A stretch of DNA of 36,320 nucleotides. Origin: JAHEJB01 sp041748175 (GTDB lineage: Bacteria > Bacteroidota > Rhodothermia > Rhodothermales > Rubricoccaceae). Within the stretch, counting starts at the first letter, position 1, and each line of letters starts with the position of its first letter. A model generated the notes under the pieces. The model searched no databases. It saw nothing but the letters and a program-made list of their open reading frames with translations, and was not told where the DNA came from. The stretch spans positions 1-36,320 of the forward strand of contig JBGTDU010000158.1 in NCBI GenBank assembly GCA_041748175.1, in the 5' to 3' direction. This document shows, piece by piece, positions 7,101-14,649 of this stretch. The translations under genes and the position numbers were made by a program.

Positions 7101-8480
7101 ATGGCCGACGCACCCACACTCATCACCGGCGAAACGAAGGCAGGCGACTGGCGCAACTATGAGCGCGTCATTCTGCCTGCCGTTAAGGATCTCCACAAGA
7201 TGGAGGTCTACGAAGAGAGTGGCGGCTACTCGGCGCTGAAGGCCGTTGTCAAAGACGGCAAGTTTGACCCGACGGGGTTGACCGATGAAGTGAAAGCGTC
7301 CGGACTTCGCGGGCGCGGCGGTGCTGGCTTCTCGACAGGCTTGAAATGGAGCTTCATGCCGCCGGTCGATCCGGAGAAACCACGGTACCTCTGCTGCAAC
7401 GGCGACGAATCCGAGCCAGGCACCTTCAAGGACCGCCAGATTTTCGAGTACAACCCGCATTTGATGATCGAGGGGATTGTGCTCGCGTGCTACGCGATGA
7501 CGATCAAAACCTGCTACCTCTACATCCGCGGCGAGTACATCGACTACGTCAACCACGTTCAGAAGGCCGTGGACGAAGCCTACGCGAAGGGCTACATCGG
7601 CAAGAACATCCTCGGCGCCGACTTCTCGACGGAGCTCTTCGTGCACGTCGGAGCGGGCGCGTACATCTGCGGCGAAGAGACGAGCCTGATGGAGAGCCTG
7701 GAAGGCCACCGCGCCTATCCGCGCATCAAGCCACCGTTCCCGGCGCAGTCAGGTTGTTGGGGAATGCCCACGACGATCAACAATGTCGAGACCCTCGCGT
7801 GCGTCCCGCTTATCGTCAACAAGGGCTCCGCATGGTTTGCTGGAATGGGGCCGGAACGACATCCTGGGCCGGTTCTCTACGGGATATCGGGCCACGTCAA
7901 CAAGCCGGGCGTGTACGAATTCCCAGCCGGGATGCTCATCCGTGACCTGATTGACGTGGCTGGTGGCGTTCGCGGTGGCAAGAACATCAAGGCCATCGTG
8001 CCGGGTGGCTCTTCGACGCCTCCCCTCACGTGGGAGATGGCCAAGGACGCGACGATGGATGCCGAAACGCTCCGCGAAGCGGGCTCCTCGATGGGAACGG
8101 CGGGGCTCTGCATCCTCGACGAAGACACCGATATGGTGGCCTTCACGCGCCGGGTTGCTCACTTCTACCACCACGAATCGTGCGGCCAATGCACGCCTTG
8201 CCGCGACGGCACGGGCTGGCTGGAGAAACTGCTCGTTCGTATCGAAGCGGGTGAAGGCTACACGCGCGACCTCGACCTCCTCCTCGAAATCTGCGACCAG
8301 ATGGAAGGCCGCACCGTCTGCGCGCTCGCCGACGCAGCAGCCTGGCCGGTTCGCTGGGGTATCCGGCGGTTTCGTGACGAGTTCGCCGCCCGCTGCAAAG
8401 CCGATTCGTTTGCCTCCGCCGAAGCAGGTGACGGAGCGTTCGGGGCCATCCAACCTGCACTCCAGCATATTGAGCTATGA
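7101..8480 (+). CDS. nuoF: NADH-quinone oxidoreductase subunit F
   Basis: This 459-residue 51 kDa subunit oxidises NADH through FMN and cluster N3. Motifs are GLRGRGGAGFSTGLKW (residues 69-83), the nucleotide region CNGDESEPGTFKDR (99-112), the loop GAGAYICGEETSLMESLEG (185-202), and the 4Fe-4S ligands C361, C364, C367 (SCGQCTPCRDG) and C407. The first 24 residues are the segment also found at the start of the ORFs at 6422 and 6822; this copy continues into a normal NuoF and is the functional one. The stop overlaps the next gene by 4 bp (ATGA), so the two are coupled. Confidence 0.96.
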   Translation: MADAPTLITGETKAGDWRNYERVILPAVKDLHKMEVYEESGGYSALKAVVKDGKFDPTGLTDEVKASGLRGRGGAGFSTGLKWSFMPPVDPEKPRYLCCNGDESEPGTFKDRQIFEYNPHLMIEGIVLACYAMTIKTCYLYIRGEYIDYVNHVQKAVDEAYAKGYIGKNILGADFSTELFVHVGAGAYICGEETSLMESLEGHRAYPRIKPPFPAQSGCWGMPTTINNVETLACVPLIVNKGSAWFAGMGPERHPGPVLYGISGHVNKPGVYEFPAGMLIRDLIDVAGGVRGGKNIKAIVPGGSSTPPLTWEMAKDATMDAETLREAGSSMGTAGLCILDEDTDMVAFTRRVAHFYHHESCGQCTPCRDGTGWLEKLLVRIEAGEGYTRDLDLLLEICDQMEGRTVCALADAAAWPVRWGIRRFRDEFAARCKADSFASAEAGDGAFGAIQPALQHIEL

Positions 8481-9001
8481 AGCGCCTACTTCTCATCCCG
8501 CTACTCTTCGCGGTCGCATGCACGCAACCGGAGGAACCCGCCGACAGGTCCGAACCGATTGTGGAAGGCGACGAAATGGTCGCCGAGTTGGGCACCGTAG
8601 TCGGTGAGGACCCCGGCAGCGACGGCGCCGTGTTGTTCGCCGATGATGTGGTTGAACGAGCGGAGGAGTTCGTGGACGCGCCCATTGTTGTAGCAGGCGT
8701 TGTTGGTGAGGTTTGCCAGAGCGCAGGCTGCTGGCTCACCTTCCAAAACGAAGCCGACGTGGCCTTCCGCGTAACCGTTCCGAGGAACGACGATGGCTAC
8801 GTGTTCACCTTTCCCAAAGACGTTTCAGGGTCACACGTCGTGGTAGCTGGAACCCTGACCGTTGAGGAAACCAGCGTTGAGACATTGAAGCACTTAGCCG
8901 AAGATCGCGGTGATGACCCCGAGACTATCGCCGCCATCACAGCACCCGAACGAACTCTCGTCCTCACCGCCACTGGCGCTAGAATCGAATCCAACGTCTG
9001 A
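8477..9001 (+). CDS. DUF4920-type lipoprotein inside the nuo operon
   Basis: The 174-residue protein has a lipoprotein signal MKRLLLIPLLFAVAC, with the lipidated cysteine at C15. An acidic linker follows. The domain contains GEVCQSAGCWLTFQ (C80 and C85), then FPKDVSGSHVVVAGTLTVEE and LKHLAEDRGDD, which I recognise as DUF4920, a family without assigned function. The cysteine pair could bind metal or form a disulfide in the periplasm; that is inference. It starts in the nuoF stop (ATGA) and stands before nuoG, so it is made with complex I subunits. It may act in maturation or be a passenger. Confidence 0.75.
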   Translation: MKRLLLIPLLFAVACTQPEEPADRSEPIVEGDEMVAELGTVVGEDPGSDGAVLFADDVVERAEEFVDAPIVVAGVVGEVCQSAGCWLTFQNEADVAFRVTVPRNDDGYVFTFPKDVSGSHVVVAGTLTVEETSVETLKHLAEDRGDDPETIAAITAPERTLVLTATGARIESNV

Positions 9002-9006
9002 CATGA

Positions 9007-9064
9007 GATCCGGATTTGCTTCGGAGGGACGCCTCCGAAATCCAAAATCCTCAATCCGAAATCG
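9007..9064. repeat. Hairpin and heptamer array before nuoG
   Basis: TTCGGAGG (9020-9027), loop GACG, CCTCCGAA (9032-9039) form a strong hairpin. The right arm runs on as GAAATCC, AAAATCC, TCAATCC, GAAATCG (9037-9064), the same unit family as at 5105-5135, ending 3 bp before the nuoG ATG. GGATTT on the left side extends the pairing imperfectly. Confidence 0.65.
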
Positions 9065-9067
9065 CCC

Positions 9068-10783
9068 ATGCCGCAGGTCATCATAGACGGACAATCCCAC
9101 GAGTTTGAATCTGGAGATCTCCTTCTCCAGTTCTGCCTCGATCGTGGCATTGAGATCCCGCACTTCTGCTACCATCCTGCGCTGTCGGTTCCGGCGAATT
9201 GCAGGCAGTGTCTGGTGACGGCTGGCATGCCTTCGCGGGACCGCGTCTCGGGTGAAATTGTCAGTGACGAGCAGGGAAATGCGGTGATCAACTATTTCCC
9301 GAAGCCGCAGACGAGCTGTTCGATGGCGTTGGCCGATGGGATGGTCGTCCACACGCAGTACGACTCCGAGGAAGTCGCTGGATATCAGGCGGACAATCTG
9401 GAATTGATGCTCATCAACCATCCGCTGGACTGCCCGATTTGCGACCAGGCGGGGCAATGTCCGCTTCAGATACAAGCCTACAAATATGGCCCCGAAGGTT
9501 CGCGGTTTGAGTTTCAGAAAGTCCACAAGCCGAAGCGCGTCCAGCTTGGACCGAACGTCGTGCTCGACGCAGAGCGTTGCATCAATTGCACGCGCTGCAC
9601 GCGGTTCACGACCGAGGTCTCCAAGAGCCATCAGCTTTCGATCATCGGTCGCGGCGACACCAACTATCCGATGACCGCGCCGGGCCAGGAGTTTGACGAT
9701 CCGTACTCGATGAACGTGACGGACATTTGTCCGGTTGGCGCGCTGACGGAGGACTATTTCCGATTCAAGGCACGCGTCTGGGAGATGTCCAGCACGCCGT
9801 CTATTTCTGACTTTGGCGGGAAAGGCATCAACGTGGACTACTGGGTGCGCGACAACCAGATTCTGCGCATCACGCCGCGCGAGAACCTCGATGTGAACGA
9901 GTACTGGATGCCCGATGCGGCCCGGCTCGTGTTTGAGCGCTACAACGAGCATCGTCCGAAAGGACCTTCGGTCGGTGCAAGTGCGTCCGCTTGGGACGCC
10001 GCCTACGACGAAGCCGCGAACCTGCTCAAAGCTGCAAACGGCAAGGTTCTCTTTCTCGGCTCCGCCTTTGCCACGGTTGAAGACAACTACCTGCTGATGA
10101 AGCTTGCGGAAAAGGTGGGAGCAGACGCCCCGCAGTACATCCCGCGCGTCGAGGCAGGCAGCGGCGACGGCTGGTTGATCTCGGACGACAGGGCTCCGAA
10201 CACGCAAGGTTGCGAGCGACTCGGTATGAATCCGGTGGACGCGCCGGTTTTCAAGAGCAGGCTGGCCGAGGCCGAGGTGCTGTATGTCCTGGAAGACGAC
10301 CCTATTGCTGCGGGCGTGCTCTCGGCGGAAGACCTCTCCGGCGTGACGGTGATCCTCCACCACTACCACACCACGAACGAAACGCTGGTTCACGCCGCTG
10401 TGGCGCTTCCGGCGACGATGTGTGTTGAGACTATCGGGACGTACGTGAACGAGATGGGCCGCGCGCAGCGCCTGCGACCGGCGAAGATGATCCGTTCGAT
10501 GAACCGCTCGCTGATGATGGAAGCCGGAGTAGGCCAGAGCCGCACGGACCGCCACGGCACACCATTCGACCGCTGGTTTAACGAGGATAATCAGGTCGAC
10601 TGCCAGCCCGGCTGGGAATCCATCCCGGCGATTGCCGAACGCCTCGGCAAGCCCATGAGCTACAAGAACCCGGCAGCCATCATGGCCGAAGTCGCCGAGA
10701 CTATTCCCGCCTTCGCCGGCGCCTCTCACAAGGCCATGGACGTGCTGGGCGTAGCTTTGGAGGACGTTGGAGAAGTTGTTTAA
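9068..10783 (+). CDS. nuoG: NADH-quinone oxidoreductase subunit G
   Basis: This 571-residue iron-sulfur subunit of the NADH module carries electrons along the peripheral arm. The 2Fe-2S ligands are C34, C45, C48 and C84. The His-ligated cluster N5 motif is H118, C122, C125, C131 (HPLDCPICDQAGQC). A further 4Fe-4S site is C171, C174, C177 (CINCTRC) with C221 (DICPVGAL). The rest is a shortened molybdopterin-oxidoreductase-like domain with no visible N7 cysteine set. At 571 residues it is much shorter than the E. coli protein. A 611-codon antisense frame across it is a shadow. Confidence 0.95.
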   Translation: MPQVIIDGQSHEFESGDLLLQFCLDRGIEIPHFCYHPALSVPANCRQCLVTAGMPSRDRVSGEIVSDEQGNAVINYFPKPQTSCSMALADGMVVHTQYDSEEVAGYQADNLELMLINHPLDCPICDQAGQCPLQIQAYKYGPEGSRFEFQKVHKPKRVQLGPNVVLDAERCINCTRCTRFTTEVSKSHQLSIIGRGDTNYPMTAPGQEFDDPYSMNVTDICPVGALTEDYFRFKARVWEMSSTPSISDFGGKGINVDYWVRDNQILRITPRENLDVNEYWMPDAARLVFERYNEHRPKGPSVGASASAWDAAYDEAANLLKAANGKVLFLGSAFATVEDNYLLMKLAEKVGADAPQYIPRVEAGSGDGWLISDDRAPNTQGCERLGMNPVDAPVFKSRLAEAEVLYVLEDDPIAAGVLSAEDLSGVTVILHHYHTTNETLVHAAVALPATMCVETIGTYVNEMGRAQRLRPAKMIRSMNRSLMMEAGVGQSRTDRHGTPFDRWFNEDNQVDCQPGWESIPAIAERLGKPMSYKNPAAIMAEVAETIPAFAGASHKAMDVLGVALEDVGEVV

Positions 10784-10784
10784 G

Positions 10785-10921
10785 CAAGGGAGAAAGGGTG
10801 AGTGGGAGCTCTTGAGAGAGAGGGAGAAAGGGCGACTCGATCATGAGCACTCTCCATCACACCCAGACGATTCATCTCCCTCTCCCCCTTTTTCCCACGC
10901 TCCCACTCTTACTCACCCTTG
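10785..10921. repeat. Purine/pyrimidine inverted repeat, nuoG-nuoH junction
   Basis: The left arm starts CAAGGGAGAAAGGGTGAGTG (10785 on), with GGG every 8 bp. The right arm ends CTCCCACTCTTACTCACCCT then TG (10900-10921). A second GGGAGAAAGGG on the left faces CTCCCCCTTTTTCCC on the right. Arms are almost pure purine and pure pyrimidine. No gene is seen in the 165-bp gap. Confidence 0.65.
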
Positions 10922-10948
10922 ATCTAGCCACTCTGCTCAATCCACCAA

Positions 10949-12013
10949 ATGGCAACTCTCTGGGAAGTAATAGACCTGCCGCTGGTCCTTTTTGGCCTGC
11001 TGAACGGGTTTCTCATTACGGCGTCGTTGCTCGTTTACGCCGAGCGCAAAGTGTCCGCATATATCCAGGAGCGCAACGGCCCCGACCGTGTCGGCCCGGT
11101 GGGGATTTTGCAGCCGTTCGCGGACGTGTTCAAACTGCTTTTCAAGGAAGACATCGTCCCGACGAACGCATCGGGCTTCATTCACTCGCTCGCCCCAACG
11201 CTCATGGTCGTCATCGCGATGAGCACGGGCGCGGTGATTCCTTGGGCGCGCACGCCCACCGGTGAGGCCCTGGCCGTCGCGGATGTAGGCGTTGGGCTCC
11301 TTGTAATTCTCGCCATGACGTCGATTTCGGTCTACGGCGTTACGCTGGCGGGATGGTCGAGCAACTCGAAGTACTCGCTCCTCGGCGGTCTTCGTTCGTC
11401 CGCGCAGATGATTTCGTACGAGCTCGCGATGGGTGCCGCGGCGATCTCGGTGGTCGTGATGGCACAGAGCCTGAACCTGTTCGATATCGTCGAGAACCAG
11501 AACCACAGCGGGTTCGGCATCTTCGCGTGGAATCTCTTCCGCAATCCGATCGGCTTCATCATCTTCACCGTGTGCGCGCTCGCCGAAACCAACCGCGCGC
11601 CGTTCGATCTCCCCGAGGCCGAACAGGAACTGGTGGGCGGCTACCACACCGAGTACTCGGGCATGAAGTTCGGGATGTTCTTCCTCGCCGAGTACGTCAA
11701 CCTCTGGGTTGCAGGCATCGTCATTTCGACGCTGTTCTTCGGCGGCTACCTCCTCCCGTGGGAAGGCCTCTACAGCGGCTGGTTCCTAGACCATGGCATG
11801 GGCGGGCTGTTCACGTTCCTGCAGGTGCTGTGCTTCCTCGCCAAGGTCAGCTTCTGCGCCTTCAGCTTCATCTGGATACGCTGGACGCTCCCTCGCTTCA
11901 AGTACAACCAGCTCATGAACCTCGGCTGGAGGATTCTGCTACCCGCCGCCATCGTCAACATTCTGCTGATGGCGCTGGTTGTGGTGGTGTTTCATCAGTT
12001 TGGTTGGGCGTAA
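10949..12013 (+). CDS. nuoH: NADH-quinone oxidoreductase subunit H
   Basis: This 354-residue membrane subunit anchors the peripheral arm and lines the quinone channel. About eight membrane helices are predicted by eye. Family motifs include YAERKVSAYIQERNGPDRVG near residue 30, the loop AETNRAPFDLPEAEQELVGG, and GMKFGMFFLAEYVN. The ATG at 10949 lies 27 bp after the inverted repeat. It is the last nuo gene in this run. What follows is a repeat and then genes on the opposite strand, so nuoI to nuoN must be elsewhere. Confidence 0.96.
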   Translation: MATLWEVIDLPLVLFGLLNGFLITASLLVYAERKVSAYIQERNGPDRVGPVGILQPFADVFKLLFKEDIVPTNASGFIHSLAPTLMVVIAMSTGAVIPWARTPTGEALAVADVGVGLLVILAMTSISVYGVTLAGWSSNSKYSLLGGLRSSAQMISYELAMGAAAISVVVMAQSLNLFDIVENQNHSGFGIFAWNLFRNPIGFIIFTVCALAETNRAPFDLPEAEQELVGGYHTEYSGMKFGMFFLAEYVNLWVAGIVISTLFFGGYLLPWEGLYSGWFLDHGMGGLFTFLQVLCFLAKVSFCAFSFIWIRWTLPRFKYNQLMNLGWRILLPAAIVNILLMALVVVVFHQFGWA

Positions 12014-12023
12014 GGAGGACGGG

Positions 12024-12111
12024 CGGGATGACAAGTTGGTTGGTTTTGTACGTTGCCAGGCCGCCATCAACCCACAGTTTGTCATCCCGAGCTTGTCGAG
12101 GGATCTCGACG
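12024..12111. repeat. Inverted repeat after nuoH, right arm of the dispersed family
   Basis: The left arm CGGGATGACAAGTTGGTTGG (12024-12043) faces CCATCAACCCACAGTTTG then TCATCCCG (12065-12089). The right arm continues GTCATCCCGAGCTTGTCGAG to GGATCTCGAC (12081-12110), a dispersed repeat of the GTCATCC...GGATCTC type. It supplies the last residues and stop codon of the truncated SEFIR gene on the minus strand. Confidence 0.65.
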
Positions 12112-12366
12112 TGGTGTGAGGTGGTCCTGATTGACTGGATCGCACGCCAAGATCACTTTCGTAACTAACGGATCAGTTACAATTCGCTCCATGAACTGAT
12201 TTGCATCATCCCCCGCTCTCAGGTCGAAAAGATCCATCGCGACATCAATGCCGTCCCTCATGAGGCGTTCGGCTAAATCCTTAACCAGTCTTTGATAATC
12301 TGGAGAAGTCCACGCGTACGAAATGAATGTGCGTGGAGCAGGATTTTGCTTGGGGCTCTCAGACAC
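12082..12366 (-). pseudogene. Truncated SEFIR (TIR-like) domain gene
   Basis: This frame of 94 residues contains PRTFISYAWTSPDYQRLVKD, LAERLMRDGIDVAMDLFDL, GDDANQFMERIVTDP and TKVILACD, the first half of a SEFIR domain. SEFIR domains are TIR relatives used in bacterial defence and signalling proteins, where they are normally longer and joined to an effector. The end reads LTPRRDPSTSSG; the last eight residues and the stop are translated from the dispersed repeat at 12081-12111. So the gene is cut short by repeat insertion or deletion. Its ATG lies 8 bp inside the miaB end, so it may still be translated by coupling. Confidence 0.7.
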
Positions 12367-13846
12367 AGGGAACGGCGGCTAACGTCGCTTCGCCCAGCGT
12401 CCCCTTCCGCACAAAATCCCCAAGGAGCGTGGCGGACGTGCAGCTCGCGATGCCGACCTCAGCGTAGTCGCCCTTCTCGAGGCCAACCACCCGGTCAAAG
12501 ACCACCATGTGGTTGGAGTCGGTGCGCCCACAGAGTTGCTCGTTGGATCGCTTGCTGGGGCCTTCCACCAGAACCACTTCACGGCTACCGATGCGCCGTT
12601 CGTTCCTTTCGCGAGAAACCCGGTTTTGGATCTCGATGATCTCGGCGAGTCGGCGCTTCTTGATGTCTTCGGGAATGTCGTCCGAGAATTTGCGTGCCGC
12701 AAACGTGTTGGGCCGCTCGGAATACATGAACATGAACGCGTGGTCGTAGCCAACGGCTTCCATCAATGAGAGCGTGTCCGCGTGCTCTTCTTCGGTTTCG
12801 TGGCAGAAGCCTGCGATGATGTCCGTTGAGAGCGCCAGATCCGGTACAATGCTGCGCGCCCGTTCGATGAGGTCGAGGTACTGCTCGCGCGTGTACGTGC
12901 GGCGCATCCGGCGGAGGACCTCCGTGTTACCGTGCTGGACGGGCAGGTGGATGAAGTTGCAGATCGTTGGGCGCTCGCGGTGAACATGCAGCAGTTCGTC
13001 CGAGCAGTCCTTGGGATGGCTTGTGGAGTAACGGATGCGTAGTTCAGGTGAGAGCAGCGAGATGCGGTAGAGCAATTCCGCGAAACTGACTGCCGTTCCG
13101 TTCTCGCCCACGCGATACGAGTTCACGTTCTGGCCGAGGACGGTGACCTCCTTGTAACCGGCGTCGACGAGTTGCGCGCATTCGGCCAGGATGCTCGTCA
13201 CCGGGCGACTACGCTCGCGGCCACGCGTGAACGGCACGACGCAGAAGGCGCACATATTGTCACAGCCTCGCATGATGGACACGAATGCCGAGACGCCGTT
13301 GGTGTCGTACCGAACTGGCGCGATATCGGCGTAGGTCTCTTCGCGGGAGAGGTGCACGTTCACGGCGGCCTGGCCCGTCTCCCTGGTTTCTGCGAGGAGC
13401 CGCGGGAGATCGCGGTAGGCATCCGGACCTACGACGAGATCCACAAGCGCTTCTTCCTCCAACAGCTTTGTGCGGAGGCGCTCCGCCATACAGCCAAGAA
13501 CGCCAATCGTGAGGTCGGGCTGGGACTTGACTTTCCGCCCTCTGAATCGGGCCAGTCGGCCACGGACGCGGTCTTCCGCTTTCTCGCGGATAGCGCACGT
13601 GTTGATCAGGATGATGTTTGCATCGGCCTCAGAGGCGGCCAATCCGTAGCCGTCCTGAGTTAGAATTGAAGCGACGAGTTCCGAATCGGAGACGTTCATC
13701 TGGCAGCCGTACGTCTCTATGTAGACGCGCTTGCCGTTTGGCGCGTCCTCGGAGGCCGGGAGCGTCCCCGGCGCATCAATCCCCTCAGCCACGTCCGGCG
13801 CGGACGAGGTGGGCTGAAGGACGTCGAGGTCGGTGATGGGCTGCAT
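12359..13846 (-). CDS. miaB: tRNA-2-methylthio-N6-dimethylallyladenosine synthase MiaB
   Basis: This 495-residue radical-SAM methylthiotransferase modifies A37 of tRNAs that read U-starting codons. The N-terminal auxiliary-cluster cysteines are C48 (YIETYGCQMN), C84 and C119. The radical-SAM motif is C195, C199, C202 (CDNMCAFC). The C-terminal part ends in a TRAM-like domain (EVVLVEGPSKRSNEQLCGRT). Residues 1-38 are a variable extension rich in Pro and Ala. The YGCQMN start and overall length favour MiaB over MtaB or RimO. It stands alone apart from the overlapping SEFIR remnant. Confidence 0.95.
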   Translation of the reverse strand: MQPITDLDVLQPTSSAPDVAEGIDAPGTLPASEDAPNGKRVYIETYGCQMNVSDSELVASILTQDGYGLAASEADANIILINTCAIREKAEDRVRGRLARFRGRKVKSQPDLTIGVLGCMAERLRTKLLEEEALVDLVVGPDAYRDLPRLLAETRETGQAAVNVHLSREETYADIAPVRYDTNGVSAFVSIMRGCDNMCAFCVVPFTRGRERSRPVTSILAECAQLVDAGYKEVTVLGQNVNSYRVGENGTAVSFAELLYRISLLSPELRIRYSTSHPKDCSDELLHVHRERPTICNFIHLPVQHGNTEVLRRMRRTYTREQYLDLIERARSIVPDLALSTDIIAGFCHETEEEHADTLSLMEAVGYDHAFMFMYSERPNTFAARKFSDDIPEDIKKRRLAEIIEIQNRVSRERNERRIGSREVVLVEGPSKRSNEQLCGRTDSNHMVVFDRVVGLEKGDYAEVGIASCTSATLLGDFVRKGTLGEATLAAVPCV

Positions 13847-13926
13847 GAACTAACAATATCAATTGATTTCAAGCTACAACCCTTCCGTCTGACGTTGCAG
13901 AGCAGATTTGGTGGATCGGGCTATTT

Positions 13927-13961
13927 TGTACTTGACAGTCGAGATGTACATAACGTACTTT
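13927..13961 (+). promoter_or_regulatory. Probable promoter and operator of the toxin-antitoxin pair
   Basis: TTGACA (13932-13937) is followed after 18 bp by TACTTT (13956-13961). TGTAC (13928-13932) and GTACA (13946-13950) form an inverted pair around the -35, and ACGTAC follows at 13953. This suits autoregulation by the antitoxin encoded at 14035, but is based only on pattern. Confidence 0.4.
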
Positions 13962-14034
13962 AATGCCGCGACCTTCGCTCCCCCACTAGGACGGGCGGCA
14001 AAGTCTCACTCTTCCTTCCCCAGCGAGAACCAGG

Positions 14035-14295
14035 ATGCCCTTTGCCCTCTCAACAGCAGAGGCGCGCAATCAGTTTTCTGAAGTCCTGAACCGAGCCGCG
14101 TACGGCCACGAGCACGTTATCCTGACCCGAAGGGGAAAGGAGATCGCTGCGATCATCCCGATCGAGCACTTTCAGCTCTTCGAGCAACTGCTTGAAGACA
14201 TGGAAGACAAAATTGATCTGGAAGACGCGCTGAAAGTGCTCGCGGACAAGTCGGACGAGTTCGTGGACTGGGAAGAGGCGAAGCGCGACCTCTAG
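14035..14295 (+). CDS. Phd/YefM-family antitoxin
   Basis: The 86-residue protein begins PFALSTAEARNQFSEVLNRA and continues HVILTRRGKEIAAIIPIEHF, the DNA-binding N-terminal fold of Phd/YefM antitoxins. The rest is a charged, probably flexible helix (LLEDMEDKIDLEDALKVLAD) that would wrap the toxin. The toxin gene starts 9 bp downstream. In this family the antitoxin, alone or with toxin, represses its own promoter; a palindromic TTGACA promoter lies about 75 bp upstream. Confidence 0.85.
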   Translation: MPFALSTAEARNQFSEVLNRAAYGHEHVILTRRGKEIAAIIPIEHFQLFEQLLEDMEDKIDLEDALKVLADKSDEFVDWEEAKRDL

Positions 14296-14304
14296 CTCGC
14301 CCAC

Positions 14305-14568
14305 ATGCCCACGTACTCGATTTCGATTAAGCGGAGTGCCGCCAAATCACTAAAGAGCATCCCAAAAAATCGTCGCGAGAAGATCAAGTCTTCGATTGAC
14401 TCGCTAGCGGAGACACCGCGACCTCCCAACTGCAAGAAGCTGTCTGATTCGGATTCTCACTACCGCATCCGCGTCGGCGATTATCGTGTGGTGTATGAGA
14501 TCCGCGACAAGGAATTGATCGTTCTGGTCATCGTTATTGACCATCGAAGCAAGGCGTATCGGAAGTAA
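14305..14568 (+). CDS. RelE/ParE-superfamily toxin
   Basis: The 87-residue protein starts PTYSISIKRSAAKSLKSIPK and has the diagnostic YRIRVGDYRVVYEI strand (residues 53-66), then VIVIDHRSKAYRK at the end. R54, R61, H80, R81 and Y85 stand where RelE mRNA interferases place functional residues, which favours a ribosome-dependent RNase over a ParE gyrase poison. It follows its antitoxin by 9 bp. Full length and intact. Confidence 0.87.
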   Translation: MPTYSISIKRSAAKSLKSIPKNRREKIKSSIDSLAETPRPPNCKKLSDSDSHYRIRVGDYRVVYEIRDKELIVLVIVIDHRSKAYRK

Positions 14569-14649
14569 TCCGGGGATTGACGAAAGCTATTAGAACCTCC
14601 AATCTCCTCGCCGTACTTAGCTTTGCCGCCCCTCCACCTTTTCTCTGCC

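Noticed and set aside
6831..7709. 292-codon minus-strand frame across the HicB-like ORF and nuoF
   Set aside because: It is antisense to nuoF and the chimera. The repeated LRFAGDE segments simply reflect the repeated nuoF leader on the other strand.
8894..10729. 611-codon minus-strand frame opposite nuoG
   Set aside because: It is antisense to a NuoG with every cluster ligand in place. Its protein is His/Arg-rich with no domain, as expected from the complement of GC-biased coding DNA.
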